Below are positions 34,242-46,605 of a stretch of 64,000 nucleotides of DNA, piece after piece (the stretch's first letter is position 1; every line of letters begins with the position of its first letter). The position numbers were made by a program, and so were the translations under genes. This stretch comes from Oxytricha trifallax (taxonomy: Eukaryota > Ciliophora > Spirotrichea > Sporadotrichida > Oxytrichidae): positions 36,575 to 100,574 of the forward strand of contig ARYC01017947.1 in assembly GCA_000711775.1 (NCBI GenBank), given 5' to 3'. Under the pieces are notes generated by a model, which did not search any database, was not told the origin of the DNA, and saw only the letters and a program-made list of their open reading frames with translations.

Positions 34242-35250
34242 TCAACGCAAATTATCTATTAATTATATTTTATATTTAAATTTTAGATATATGTTCTATT
34301 GAATCATTGATTAAATCAAAGTGCCTGCTCTTTGAAATCTGTAGTTTAATTTTTGTAATAATTCTCTATATCTTCTTTTTACTATTGAGAACATTTCTTC
34401 TATACAATGGAATTCAGAAGAGTATGGTGCATTAAACAATATTTGCCAATTTATTTATTAACCTAATTATTTTACTTCAAAAGATCTGTAGATTTTATGG
34501 TTATCCATAAATAGAACTACTTCTCTGTTTTAGTTGAAGTTTGATAGGCCTCTTAAACAATCAATAAAATCTTATTTATTAATAGAATTTCTTTAGTATA
34601 ATAATACTCTAGTCCATAATCGTAGGTAATGCATACTATTGCAGCGATAGTGACATGCTTTATTCCTAATTATTATAGTTATACATTTTAATATTTGTTA
34701 GACCATGCCCTGTATTGCTAACTAAAAGGCTTGAATATTATTTCATCTATGTAAATAATTTTTTTTCTGGATTATGAGAATTCTAATAGTTAATTAAACT
34801 TAATTATTCTTTCTTGATGAATATTTCTTAACTTCAGTTTTGATAATTGATATTTTTTCTTGACGACTTTATATTTTATTCCTTACTTTCTTAAAATTGA
34901 TCTTTAGGTTGCGTTAGATAATCTTTAATCTTAAAACTTTTAGTTAAAAAGCTCAGTTCTCTTAGTTATTGATAAATACTGAAACTTTTATAATTATGAT
35001 TACGAAGTTATAAAGTCTAGCTAATCGTTAGTTACTTATTAAATTATTCATAATTTTGGAGAGGGTTTAAGGTCTTAGACTGCTAAAGCGTTGAGGCAAA
35101 CCTATCTGATTTTATTTTTTGATAATTAAGGACTTTTGATATATTAGAGTATGTCTCAAAAACAGAAGATTATTTATCTGGATTTTATGTATGAAACCTA
35201 ATCAATAATATAGCCTTTAGAATTGTCTCTGGAACATTTTATATTTTCAT
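34242..35250 (-). pseudogene. TBE-X DDE transposase
   Basis: Minus strand, closing at TGA 34242-34244; the start is uncertain, near 35250. The catalytic blocks are IYIDEIIFKPF (first Asp), VVLFMDNHKIYRSF (second Asp) and NAPYSSEFHCIEEMFSIVKR (Glu), collinear with HADEAVF, LFVDNLSVHKT and SPQFNGIEFYW of TBE-B. Upstream, a basic, helical N-terminal region aligns in position with the DNA-binding part. Frame changes near 34560 and 34850 and an in-frame TGA near 35158 suggest decay. Confidence 0.75.
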
Positions 35251-35284
35251 GATTTATTATTTAACTTTTTTATTATAATGTCTG

Positions 35285-35487
35285 TATTATTAAGTTTTTC
35301 AACTAGTTTTAAAAATAATGATTACTATATCATTTTTAACTAAATCACTTGACCAAAAAGTAGGTCATGTTGTTTAATTTCTAGAGTTGTCAAATGCGTG
35401 TAAATTACCTTTTAAATGAAAATTACTCGCTGTTAGATTTGTTAAGTTACCAATCTGATCAAGAATCAAAGTAAAGCTGTTAGACAT
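35285..35487 (-). CDS. Small minus-strand ORF upstream of the TBE-X transposase
   Basis: ATG 35485-35487 gives MSNSFTLILDQIGNLTNLTA and continues to a TGA near 35365; the same frame stays protein-like beyond it to about 35290. It lies just upstream of the TBE-X transposase on the same strand, so it may be the transposase N-terminus displaced by a frame break or an unrelated fragment. Confidence 0.3.
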
Positions 35488-36200
35488 TAACGATGTCACA
35501 TAAAAAATTATGATGACAGTACTTATAACCAAATTTGATAAAAAAAAAACCAATCTTATTAGTGGCAGTAATTATTCTTATATTTAAATCTTGATTTTGT
35601 TTATCACATTTCCCCGATTCAATTATTTTTTTGAAATACTTATAATTTTTACCCAATAATCCTGTATACTTTTATCCATTAAATAAAAGAATAACAAATC
35701 TTTATGTTATTTACTGCAGACTAAAATTTTTTGTTCTTTTGCTTTATGATTATCCAAAATTAAATGATCAGCATTATAATTATTAATACTTGCACTAAAA
35801 AATAAATAATATTATCGATAATATAAAAAATAAACTAGAAAAAATAGTGAAATTCATATTAAAATTTGATTTTGAATTATTTCTATAAAATAATTATGTA
35901 AGTTGTAATTAAAGTTTGAAATCCATTGTGATAAAGTCTTGATATTGATTTATCTTTAGTTCTAATACTTTATAATTAGTATAATTATTAAATATTATAA
36001 TTCAAAATATTAATATATTTTATCAAATAGGTTCTTATTATAATGGAAATAATAAATAATTATTGAAAATTTGAACTTAAAAGTGATAAAAATTAAGAGA
36101 GATTTATTATTCTAGGTTTCCTTAAAAAATTAAAACGAATAAAAAATTTATATTAAAAATTTTATCTAAATAATTCAACCTCCTCCCATATAACTTACTA
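35488..36200. other. AT-rich spacer right of TBE-X
   Basis: No supported gene. The right end of TBE-X may lie here, but no telomere-like repeat was seen. Confidence 0.35.
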
Positions 36201-36204
36201 TTAA

Positions 36205-37160
36205 GATTTAAGTTCTAATGAAATGAATGTTTGACCATACTTAAATGACAACTATTACAACAACGAAGGAATCTACTCTCAAATTTTAAATAATTAGATA
36301 ACTTTTGGAGAAAAATTTTAATATTAGAATTTGCTTGAGGAAGTTATGAACAATAAGACATTTACTATGAAAAGCTTAGCAAGAAGATATATGACTGCAA
36401 GAGTAACATAAAATTATACTTAAAATATTTAGAATGGAAATTACATAGAATATAACAGTTATTATTGAATATTTAAATATGTAAGCATGAATATCTTAAT
36501 AGATAGCTTATATAAATTAAGTAGCTTTCTAGGTGAATCATATAATAATGAAGTTTAATATTCATTACAGTTAATTAAAAGGCAATTCTTGATCTTTGTG
36601 AAGGGGAATAAAAAGAGTTATAATATACTGCTGACATTTTAATATTAAAGACACCACCTAAAAGGTCTTTAAAAAATAGAATTACTTCAATCTCTAGAAA
36701 CAAATTAATTATATGATATTTGATAGATCATGCAGTCAATTTTAAGAGTCAAAGGCATGAAAGACAGAAAGTCTAGTCAATCATGAACGAAATTATTTTG
36801 TAAACATTTCACCTATAGTAAACTATCTCATATTAATGGATCATTGATGAAGATATATAAAGGTATTTATTACATATTGATAAGGAATTTGATATCACAT
36901 TATTAAGTTGTTTACACTAAAAATTAATTTAAAGGTAATTTATAGCAATTCAACTGTCTCAAATAAAGTTGAAACAATTCATTTTTTGGGGGAGTTTAGA
37001 GAGACAGGAATGTATAAAATGTTAAATAAAAATCATAAATTGACTACTACTATGAGGCAATGAAAGTGAATAATAAAAAAAGATTTCTATAGTTCTTAAC
37101 GTAAAAATCATATTTATATCCAAATATTAAGGACCATTTGATTAATAAAATTCTTTGATT
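36205..37160 (+). pseudogene. Degenerate coding region of about 320 codons, unknown protein
   Basis: The plus strand reads as protein in at least three consecutive frame segments: an N-terminal part with YLNDNYYNNEGIYSQILNNQ and KTFTMKSLARRYMTARV; a middle part with YSLQLIKRQFLIFVKGNKKS; and a C-terminal part with QWIIDEDIQRYLLHIDKEFD and EAMKVNNKKRFLQFLTQKSY. One TGA separates the first two in the same frame; a frame change near 36760 leads to the third. Probably a decayed mobile-element or germline-limited gene. No motif recognised. Confidence 0.45.
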
Positions 37161-38660
37161 ATAATTTCTATATTTAATTAATCTTAAAAATTTATAAATT
37201 AAAATTAAATTAATTGCATATCAGTAATAATATAATAAATTAATTTTTTAATGAATATTACTATTTTTTCATATCTTTCAATTAAAAATAATTTATAATG
37301 ATTATTGACAAATCTGTTTTCGTCAATATTTCATTTATCATAAAGCTTATCTTTATCATATTTATAACAAAAAGTTAATTAATTTTCTTTGCAATGTAAG
37401 TAATCTAAAATTAATTTTAATATGTAACTCAAACAAAAACCTTTTTATTTGAACCTATAATATCATATAATAATTAATTTGGAATAATATAAAATAAAAG
37501 TTCTTAATAAAACTAAATACTATAGTTCATAGTCCTGAATTCTATATGTAAATCATTATATTAAACAAATAAAACAGCAAGAATTTTATTATTGATTAAT
37601 TCGAAGATTAATGAAAAATAATTTGATTATATATTTTTAAAAATTTTTTTTTGATAAATGCAGATACTATTGTTATATTATACGAAAATATTTCTCATTA
37701 TGATATAAAATAATATAATAATAATTTAAATTAAAAAAAATGAGAATATTTCTAAATTAAGATTTAATCTTTTAAGGTTAATTTATATTACAAATAATCA
37801 AGTAAACTTGGCAAATGCGTGAACTTCACTTTATAGGATATATATGTAAGTATCTATTAATATAAGTCAATTTAGAAGCATAAGATCTCTTTGTATGAGG
37901 ATGGATTTACCATGCAAATCCAAAAAGTAAATTTAGTAATAATTAAAAGTTTTTATCTTCTCATTAAAATACGATTATAGTAGTTTATGATTTCTATATA
38001 TGATATATGAGATAGTCTTTTGGTTATATGATGGAGAAAAAAAATTAAAATTTAAAATATTTCTCTTGATTAATTCTTTATTGTTTAAGCCACCTAATCA
38101 ATCTATGAAATATGTTGCTTTCTTATAAAATATATACCTATTGCTTCAACAATAAATTGTTCAAATCCTGGCAATCGATTATATAATAAAGATTAATTAT
38201 CAAATACTATAAATCTAAATGATAATAAACATCAATATCTATTCAAATTTGATTAATTAATATGATAAATGTCAACCCTAAATTAAGAAGGAAGTATATC
38301 CTCTACAAATCAAGGAAATAATGAAGACAGAGAAGTAATTAAGAAGAATCATAATATAGGTTGAATACAACTCAAGTATCTAGCTATATATGAATAATTT
38401 CAGGGAATAAATTAATTATTCAACTTTAAACATATTTATAATTAAATATTAAAATTAATATATATTTTTAGAACTCTACCACAGATTATTATGTAAAAAT
38501 CTGTTTGCGTTAGAGTTCCTTAATCATATAATTAAATAAAATCTAATAAATATATCATTAATTTTTTCTAAAAAATGCATTTAATAATAGTATGATATAT
38601 AATAAATAATTAAAGCATAAAATCACTATAAAAAAGTAAAAACTTCAAATGAAGACTATA
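37161..38660. other. AT-rich germline spacer
   Basis: About 1.5 kb of A/T-rich sequence with no convincing frame. It ends at the C-rich border of a palindrome. Confidence 0.45.
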
Positions 38661-38667
38661 ATTGTTC

Positions 38668-39640
38668 TGACCGAGACCCCCCCTCTCCCCCCCTCCCCCC
38701 TCCAGACCGAGACCCCCTTCTCAACCGAGACCCCCTCCCCCCCTCAAACCGAGAATCCCCTTTTATTATAGTTTTTTTATGAATTTATTTTTTACTCAGA
38801 ATAAATTTCTTGCCCTTCGGGCAGATATTACTATTAAAAATATATTTTGATAAGTTCCACTACGTCCGTCGACTTTTGTTTAGAACATACTCCCATAGGG
38901 AAATATTTATAATAAGGTTTAATTTTGACTATCATGATTAATAATATGATTTAATTGATAGACATAAATTTGAATTCAAGATTTTTTATAACTTAAATCA
39001 CTTACACACTACTATATAGTAAAAATTAATATAAAAAATTTGCTATTATTTTTAACTTCATTTATATATAAAAATTTTTATTATTATTACTTATTTAGTT
39101 AATTACTATTAAAATCTTATTTCTTAAGCTTAGTTTATTGAAAAATTAAAGACAATTTTTTTTGTTTAGGATTACCATTTAAATATATATATGAATAAAA
39201 TAAGATTTTAATAGTAATTAACTAAATAAGTAATAATAATAAAAATTTTTATATATAAATGAAGTTAAAAATAATAGCAAATTTTTTATATTTATTTTTA
39301 CTATATAGTAGTGTGTAAGTGATTTAAGTTATAAAAAATCTTGAATTCAAATTTATGTCTATCAATTAAATCATATTATTAATCATGATAGTCAAAATTA
39401 AACCTTATTATAAATATTTCCCTAAGGGGAGTATGTTCTAAACAAAAGTCGACGGACGTAGAGGAACTTATCAAAATTTATTTTTGATAGTAATATCAGC
39501 CCGAAGGGCAAGAAATTTATTCTGAGTAAAAAAAAAATTCATAAAAAGACTATAATAAAAGGGGATTCTCGGTTTGAGGGGGGGAGGGGGTCTCGGTTGA
39601 TGAAGGGGTCTCGGCTGAGGGGGGAGGGGGGGTATCGATA
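38668..39640. mobile_element. Large palindromic element with ACCGAGACCCCC motifs
   Basis: Arms of about 450 bp are reverse complements around a loop at about 39130-39200. The outer part of each arm is a G/C-rich array of ACCGAGACCCCC-type units (38670-38760; complement at 39560-39635), copied unequally on the two sides. Inside the arms, AT-rich sequence and a TTGCCCTTCGGGCAG patch match closely. The outer left end carries one more unit than the right, and no target duplication could be fixed. Confidence 0.85.
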
Positions 39641-41800
39641 TAATATAGAAACTTACTGCTATATTTTATCTTTAAATATAAAATTTAAATGCATTATATC
39701 TTCTGCCAATATATTAAAACAAGCAATTTCAATGAAATATAAAATGAAGTGATAGAAATAAATTATTAAATGAGGGACAAGAAAACAGGAATTCATTTTT
39801 CTCGTAATTTATTATAAAAGAAGTCAAGATGGATGGAATGGTAAACAGAACTAAAGTAGTTTATTTTAGATGGCCAAAGTTTTATATCGCAAATGGAAAT
39901 GAATTTATCCACAAAAAATTTGGATATTTCTATCAATGCATCTTTACAATAATTTAATTGAAATAGTTACAATATGTATTTTAAAACATAAAACATAAAA
40001 TAGTATATATTGATTCGCTTAATTACTAATATTCCCTAATTGTATTTCAAAATTATCTTAAGTATTCTCATAAAGTAATTAATACTTTATTAAATGGGCA
40101 ATTAGTGCAACTATTTTTACTTTAATCAGTAAGTTTGAAAAACTAAAGAACACAAAATTAACTATAAAATAAGTAACCAATTTTAAAACATATTGGTATT
40201 ATGTATTTATTATTTATTTTATAGACATTCAAAGTTATTAATTTATGTAATTTATATGGCAATAAGAGTTTTAATTTGAAAAATAACATTTTATTAATAC
40301 GAAGAAATGCATAAAGTTATCTAAGATTATTTTTTACAAATTTAATGAGAGAATAAAATGTATAGATAAACTATGAAAGCGAAAGGAAAGAGAAAAAACA
40401 TGTAATTCTTAATTTCAAATGAATCAATTTATTTATTATAGTGATAAATTTTTTTATCAAAATTATAAAACTATGTATAATTTAAGTCCACATAAATCAT
40501 TATAATTATTGCTAAAATTTTCTTATTAACAGGCTAATACGAATACTAAACTTACATAGTTTATGTAGAAAAGCTTAGTTATTTACAAAGATCCCTCTTC
40601 TTTTTATAAATAAAATATTATTCTTTCACATATTAAGGGATTTAGAAATAATAAATAACATAAAGAGTAGTTATAAAATCAACTTGCATAGACTTTATAG
40701 TGTAAGAGAAATATTTCTCAAGGCTACTTATAAGTTTTGAATTAAAATTGAAGATTTAATGTGATTTTTATTATTCTTATTTTCAGAGAATTTAAAGGTT
40801 AATATACTATAGTATCCCTTTTTTCCAAATAAAAAATGTTTAAAGAGACTTAAATAATTTCCCATAAATAGAATGCTTTAAGTATGATTAGATTCATTTA
40901 TTTATGAAAACAGATTATGGTAAATAATTAGATTTAAAAAATGATAAAATTATTGAGAGAATAAACTATGGACACAAAAATGGAGAATAATTTAAAGTTT
41001 GGAGATATTAAAAATATTTGACACTTCATTTAATTTAAATTTTCACAAAATGATATAGCAAAAATAGTTTCTTATCAATAAGCATTTCAAAAGTCCTCCT
41101 GCTTTTACATTAATTGTAAAATTAAAATTCATACCTCGAAAATTAATCTGTGAGTTGTAAAAAAAAAGTTTAATAAAAATACAAATGATCTAGAAATATT
41201 TATAAATACATATAAAAATATTTTAATATTAACTAATTTTCTAGTTATTTGAGTTTTCATATATCTTATTATAAGAAAAAAAAGGTTTCTTTATATTTAT
41301 GTCTTGATTATTGAAAAAAATATAAAATCATTTATATTTAAAAATAGTTTTTAGAGGATTCTTATCTAACTTACAATTATACTAGAAATCTATATATTAA
41401 CAGGATGTAGCCAATTTTAATGCAAAACGAAACTGTTAGAGAATCAAATCTGCGAATTTAATAATTAAATCAGATAAGATGAGAGACCTCGCATTAGAAC
41501 TTCTTTTTGGGAAAAATTGAAAGATTCGATAAGAATATTCTTCTTATACAATAAATTATTATAAAAATATAATTTTTGCATTTATGTCTTTATTCAAAGT
41601 TTGCTCTTAATAATAATAACAAAAATACTTCGTTAATTAAATTATGTTACTCAATGATACAATGTTTCATTAAACATAATATTATTAAAATATTTGATAG
41701 AAAAGTAGTTTAAATGTTAATGATTTAGGTTGGTAAGTAAGAATATAAACAATGTTAAGGATAAGATAGGATAGTTATTATACTGATTTATTTATGGTTA
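39641..41800. other. AT-rich germline spacer
   Basis: About 2.1 kb of A/T-rich sequence without a supported gene on either strand. Confidence 0.45.
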
Positions 41801-41808
41801 AAATTAAT

Positions 41809-42437
41809 GGGCGGTACCTGTCTCACCACCACACTTTTTATATATAATTTTTTATTCAAAAGAGTCACAGACCTGGTCAAATTTGGATTAAAAGTCACTA
41901 ATAGAGTAATAAAAATAATATTTGGGAACTCTTAAGATGAGTAAAGACAAAAAATAAATATACTTTTATCATAAAATTCATGTAGTTTCCACTTCGATTT
42001 TAAAGTAAAAAATAATCATTTTCTTGGGATAAAATTTTACAAAAATAATATCTTAATTGTTTAACTTAATATGCTTTCTATTGAGGGTTAAATTTGATGA
42101 AAAACATCTATAGATATATCTATTATACTTTATTTAACATGTTTTTCATCAAATTTAACCCTCAATAGAAAGCATATTAAGTTAAACAATTAAGATATTA
42201 TTTTTGTAAAATTTTATCCCAAGAAAATGATTATTTTTTACTTTAAAATCGAAGTGGAAACTACATGAATTTTATGATAAAAATATATTTATTTTTGTCT
42301 TTACTCATCTTAAGAGTTCCCAAATATTATTTTTATTACTCTATTAGTGACTTTTAATCCAAATTTGACCAGGTCTGTGACTCTTTTGAATAAAAAAATT
42401 ATATATAAAAAGTGTGGTGGTGAGACAGGTACCGCCC
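41809..42437. mobile_element. 629-bp palindromic foldback element, 8-bp TSD AAATTAAT
   Basis: Ends GGGCGGTACCTGTCTCACC and its reverse complement; arms of about 290 bp are near-perfect inverted repeats with the centre near 42110. AAATTAAT is present at 41801-41808 and 42438-42445. Same architecture and 8-bp duplication as the elements at 33431 and 58213, although the arm sequence differs. Confidence 0.92.
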
Positions 42438-42480
42438 AAATTAATGTATGATGAGAACAATAATAATAAAATTATTTAAA

Positions 42481-42532
42481 AGGTCCTTAGAAAGTCAAAG
42501 TAATTTTATACTATACCAAGCTTAAGGTGAAT
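42481..42532. repeat. Left flank of TBE-D, inverted match to the right flank of TBE-A
   Basis: These 52 bp, including CTATACCAAGCTTAAGGTGA, are the near-exact reverse complement of 9964-10015. The adjoining flank on the far side (46511-46605) matches 5490-5581 in the same inverted sense. Confidence 0.88.
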
Positions 42533-42651
42533 CAAAACCCCAACACCCCTTAATGAGGTTTATAAGCGCTTTGATTTGTAGGGAATTTGTTAGGGATTTA
42601 GGGTATTAATAGGTTTTAATGTGAAATTTTTAGTAAATGTATTTAATTTAA

Positions 42652-44048
42652 TCACTCAAAATTCACTTTTGGATCATGTGGGAGAGGTCTGAAGTTTATC
42701 TTACTTAACCACAACTCTTTCTACTCTATTGATATGTCTGATCTTGGGTTTGGTTTTATTATTATTGACTCTGCCATTTATTTCATTGGTTGAGAGACTC
42801 TTTTTCTTTCTATAAATTGCTTTATCATTTTCTTAGCATCTTTCTCGCACCTTGTAGAGTAGTAATCTTTGCGAGACATATTGCACTCTATTATTATTGC
42901 TGCTAAAGCCCACGCATCTCACTAATCGTCACCATCTGTCCAGTCTTCTCTTTCTGGATAATAGCCTGGAGTTCCCATTACAGTTCCAAGCCTTGATACT
43001 TTCACTCTTAAGGCATTGTTGAAATCGATTATTGCTACTCTTACAGGTGAAAAAAAGTTTATCATTATATTTTCTGGCTTCAAATCTCTGTGAACAAACC
43101 CTAACTTATGAAGCTCTTTAATACCTTATGCGTCTGAGTTTCTATTTATTCAAGTTCCTTATGATTCCTTTGATCAGTAATGAAATCTCTGAGGGTCATT
43201 TCATAGAGTGGAAGTCTGAAATCAACATGATCCTTTGCAAGGAGAACAGCATCTAAGCTTGATTAAGTAACTACTCTCTTTCAACTTTGCTTGAGTGAGT
43301 ACTTGATACTCATTTATAAACTCCATCTAGTATTTATTATCATTTAAGAGATAGTTGAAGGGATACACCTTGTATGCATACTGATGATCATTGATAACTT
43401 TCTTATCAAAGGAGTCTTCTAATATAAAGATTTAAAGAGAAGTATCAAGGTCAATTTAAGAAAGATCTGGTATTATGTTGTATTGAATCTTGATCATAAT
43501 TTTTGTTACTTCAGAGGTCAGTTGATTGCGTGCCTTCCTAACGTACTCTAACTCTCTAGCTTATTCAGGAACTAAACTACGACCTAAGAGTATTCCCTCG
43601 ATTTTCTTTTATTGAGAAGCTTCAGCTCAACTTCATGTTTTTCAATTTCTATATTTTTCTTGTGAGCCTTTAAAAGATGCTTCTTCAAGTCTCTTGTATG
43701 AGAGTATTGCTAATGACGCTCAAAGCAGTCATTTTTTCCATCTATTTTATCATGCTTTAAGTATACAGTGGGTTTGGCTTCTCTATGCTCCTTCTTATAT
43801 CTGTACCAGCCTGATTTATGAGCAAAGTCTCTCTCACAAAAATAGACTTCAACTTCTTCAGTTTGTATAGGAATTTCATTAATACCTTTCTCCTCCTCTC
43901 TGTCTCCCACACACTTGTTTGCCATTAATTTTCTATTATTAATTTCAATTTTAATAACAGAGACATCAAGTGAGAGCTCTGGTAGTTCCTTATGAGAGTT
44001 CATCTCGCAGCTATCACACTTTTTATTGCTCCCAAAGGTAAGTCTCAT
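42652..44048 (-). pseudogene. TBE-D 57-kDa zinc-finger/kinase gene, frameshifted
   Basis: ATG 44046-44048, TGA 42652-42654. The N-terminus starts MRLTFGSNKKCDSCEMNSHK and, unlike TBE-A, reads straight into the finger region. The kinase part has HRDLKPEN and DFN, then GTPGYYPEREDW and DAWALAA. Frame breaks are seen near 43570-43600 and near 43120. Inactive copy. Confidence 0.85.
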
Positions 44049-44627
44049 TTAGTTTTAAGGAAGTGCTGTTGTTTTTCTTAAAATGTTAGCGCTCATATTT
44101 AAATTTGAATTTAAAATTATAAAACTGCATCTATAACTCAGAGCTCATAAGAGAGCTTTGCAACCCTATAAATTTGAAGGGAGGTTTTTAAAGTATTAGC
44201 CAATAAAAATGAGCACTAAGAGACGAACCAGATCTAAATATGGGTGAGATAGTTACCATTTTTACTATCAATAATACATTTATTACAACACGTACCGATT
44301 TAAGAGGTGCACCTAATTAAGTAAGTACTGCTTTAAGAGGTATTTTGTGATTTTATGATTAAAATAAGGGTGCTCCTAATTAAGTACTAGCTTTAATTAA
44401 TGCTCTTAATTAAGTACGTACCAATTTAAATTTAAAAATATGGAACTATAACAGTAGAAATTGATATCAATCTCTCAAGTTTGAAACCAGTTCTCAAAAC
44501 TTTCTCCATATCCTTCTTAGAGGTTGACCTCCTATAGGATACCCATATTTAATAGTAAGTATTACAGAGATATATAATTGAAATCAATAAACTTAAATTT
44601 GAATATCATTTTTTAGATGTAAACAGA
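44049..44627. promoter_or_regulatory. Divergent intergenic region of TBE-D with AATTAAGTAC repeats
   Basis: Between the divergent 57-kDa and 22-kDa genes. AATTAAGTAC-type motifs and GTACC blocks recur at 44290-44430, as in TBE-A at 7310-7425 and 7800-7830. TBE-D keeps the empty site of the TBE-A MITE (CTTTAATTAATGCTCTTAA). Confidence 0.5.
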
Positions 44628-45413
44628 ATGGAGTCAATGAATGATGCAATGAAAAGAGAGCAAGCACAATAATTGATACAAAGATTTAGAAGCAAAGAAG
44701 ATTTGCATCGCTACCTGGTGCAGCAAGATAATGAACTCATAGAAACTAATCTTGATTTTGTAGTTGGTTTGTTCTTGCCAACGATGGAAGGTACTAAAAT
44801 TTCATTTCTGAGAGCGATACTCTGCGAAGAGAAGAAAGAATTGAAAACTTAAGATGTAAAGTTTGCAGAGATTCCAAACTATCCAGAAATATCAGTTACT
44901 AATTTATATGACGATGCAATGAATGATCAATAGGTTTCGTAGTACCTGATTACAAAGAAGCAGTTATCTAATAAATTACCTGAAAGAAATTATTTCTTTG
45001 GCTACTTGCAACAATAAAAGGTGATTATTTGAGAAAAATTATACAAAAATCTCATAAAAAGAGATACAGCATCTTTCCAGAATACAAGAACAAACAAGGA
45101 ATCAAGATAAGTGAGAGATGGCTGTCAGAGCTGCAGAAGCACCCTTATATTTAAAGTAAGACTTGTAGTTTAACTCTTTAGAAAATCTGGTAGTGGCATC
45201 TTCTTGATGAAGGAATAGAGAAAGCTTCACAGAGAGCGAAAGTCGCAGACAAAGTTTGAAGTCATAAAGAGACTATATTAAAATAATTAGCCTTCAGAAT
45301 CAATGAACATATATGCTGGAGCTGGCAGTAAGAGAGGAAACAGAGGAGGAGGGAAGTATCAGGAGGAAGAAAAGAAAGAGAAGCCAGCTCCTACTAAAGA
45401 ATTTTAAATGTGA
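44628..45413 (+). pseudogene. TBE-D 22-kDa-class gene, splice donor lost
   Basis: ATG 44628, TGA 45411. Start and first exon are better preserved than in TBE-A (MESMNDAMKREQAQ). The intron-1 donor, GGTAATG in TBE-A, reads GATAATG here, so splicing should fail. Further indels occur near 45000 and at the intron-2 junction, where one A is missing. Inactive copy of the TBE family gene. Confidence 0.8.
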
Positions 45414-45422
45414 CTTAAACAT

Positions 45423-46429
45423 TCATTATCTTAACTCTAAAACTTATTTAAGTATATTCACTCTCCCTTCTTTAGCACACTTTTAAGCCAATTAATTATC
45501 TACTCTCTTCGCTGAGCTATTAATATTGTCTACAGTATCTATAGGTAAGTCATGCATCAAGTGATATAGCAGCAGTTTCTTGTAATGACCTTTTAATATA
45601 CCCCAGTAGAACTCAATCCCATTAATCTATGACCTGTAAGGTATGTTGAACACTGGCGATATTCTAAGTTGTTCATAACTCTCCCTTGTTTCTTTTGTCT
45701 TATGACAGAAAGATTATCAACAAACAGTATAATTCTTATTCAGGGTACTTCTATATCAGCTGTTCTAAGAACTTGACATAATCATCCTCGCTTACACGTC
45801 CAAGAATTGCCATTGTTTATACCTTGAATTTTTAGTCATGTACTTCTATATTACTATGCCTCTTATACCAAGACTTCTAGATGAAAGTGTTGAAGGTAAA
45901 CACAGCTTCGTCAGAATGTATAAACTTTATATTATACATTTAGCTCTCTGCATTTGATTATAAATATAATTTAATTTGTTGTTGTAAAATGGCAGAGGGG
46001 AATCAATTACTATCTTGATACGATTAACACCTTTGTAAGAGATACTATTTAGCTTATAAATCTTTGCAACAGACTATGCAGAGATCTTCAACTCAGGGAA
46101 CTAGCGATGAAACATAGTAGCTCTTTGGTCGAGAGAGAAGTTAGCCTTCAATTTTTTTCATTAATTAGATAGTCAATATGCTTCTATAGAAACTATGACT
46201 TCCTCAAAAGCTTAGAATTCAGCTATTATTGCTTCAGTTATACTGCTATAAGGCAGTGGGAGCGAACAGATGATGGACTACGATTTAAGAGCAGTGCAAT
46301 AGACTTATAGTTCAGTACTAGTTTGACTTATTCACTGTATATATCACATCCATATCGCAGTTTAAACACAAAATATATATACTCTTCATCATAAATAGAC
46401 CCCAAAAAATTGCTATTTTTGTCTCTCAT
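45423..46429 (-). pseudogene. TBE-D 42-kDa transposase, deleted and frameshifted
   Basis: ATG 46427-46429, TGA 45423-45425. It shares with TBE-A the one-base loss before the first catalytic Asp and has lost about 60 bp near 45780 between the first and second Asp. The Glu block has changed as well. Inactive. Confidence 0.85.
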
Positions 46430-46510
46430 TTAATTAATTACCCCAACCCCTAACAAATTCCCTACAAATCAAAGCACTTATAAATCTCATTAAGAGGTTT
46501 TGAGGTTTTG

Positions 46511-46605
46511 AATGTTCAATATATGAAAATTGTTTCATGAGATTGTCATTATTTTGTATAATCTCATCATACAGTTGAAATAAAATTATGATTACCATGA
46601 ATTAA
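46511..46605. repeat. Right flank of TBE-D, inverted match to the left flank of TBE-A
   Basis: About 95 bp beginning with the AAT duplication match the reverse complement of 5490-5581. The similarity ends near 46605. Confidence 0.85.

Larger units (their letters stand above)
30693..35250 (-). mobile_element. TBE-X, highly divergent TBE-like element
   Basis: Three genes in the same order and orientation as TBE-C: zinc-finger/kinase (minus), 22-kDa-class gene (plus) and DDE transposase (minus). Protein similarity to TBE-B/C is distant but collinear, and the positions of both introns in the 22-kDa gene match. No telomere-like termini were found, so element limits are given by the outermost coding ends. 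A 642-bp palindromic element is inserted in the middle gene. It is probably an old or unnamed TBE family. Confidence 0.75.
42533..46510 (-). mobile_element. TBE: TBE-D, telomere-bearing element transposon (decayed)
   Basis: Left end CAAAACCCCAACACCCC, right end degenerate (GAGGTTTTGAGGTTTTG), flanked by AAT at 42530-42532 and 46511-46513. Order: 57-kDa gene (minus), 22-kDa gene (plus), transposase (minus). It is most similar to TBE-A and shares its transposase frameshift, but it lacks the MITE and has its own deletions. The host flanks are inverted relative to those of TBE-A while the element is not. Confidence 0.95.
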
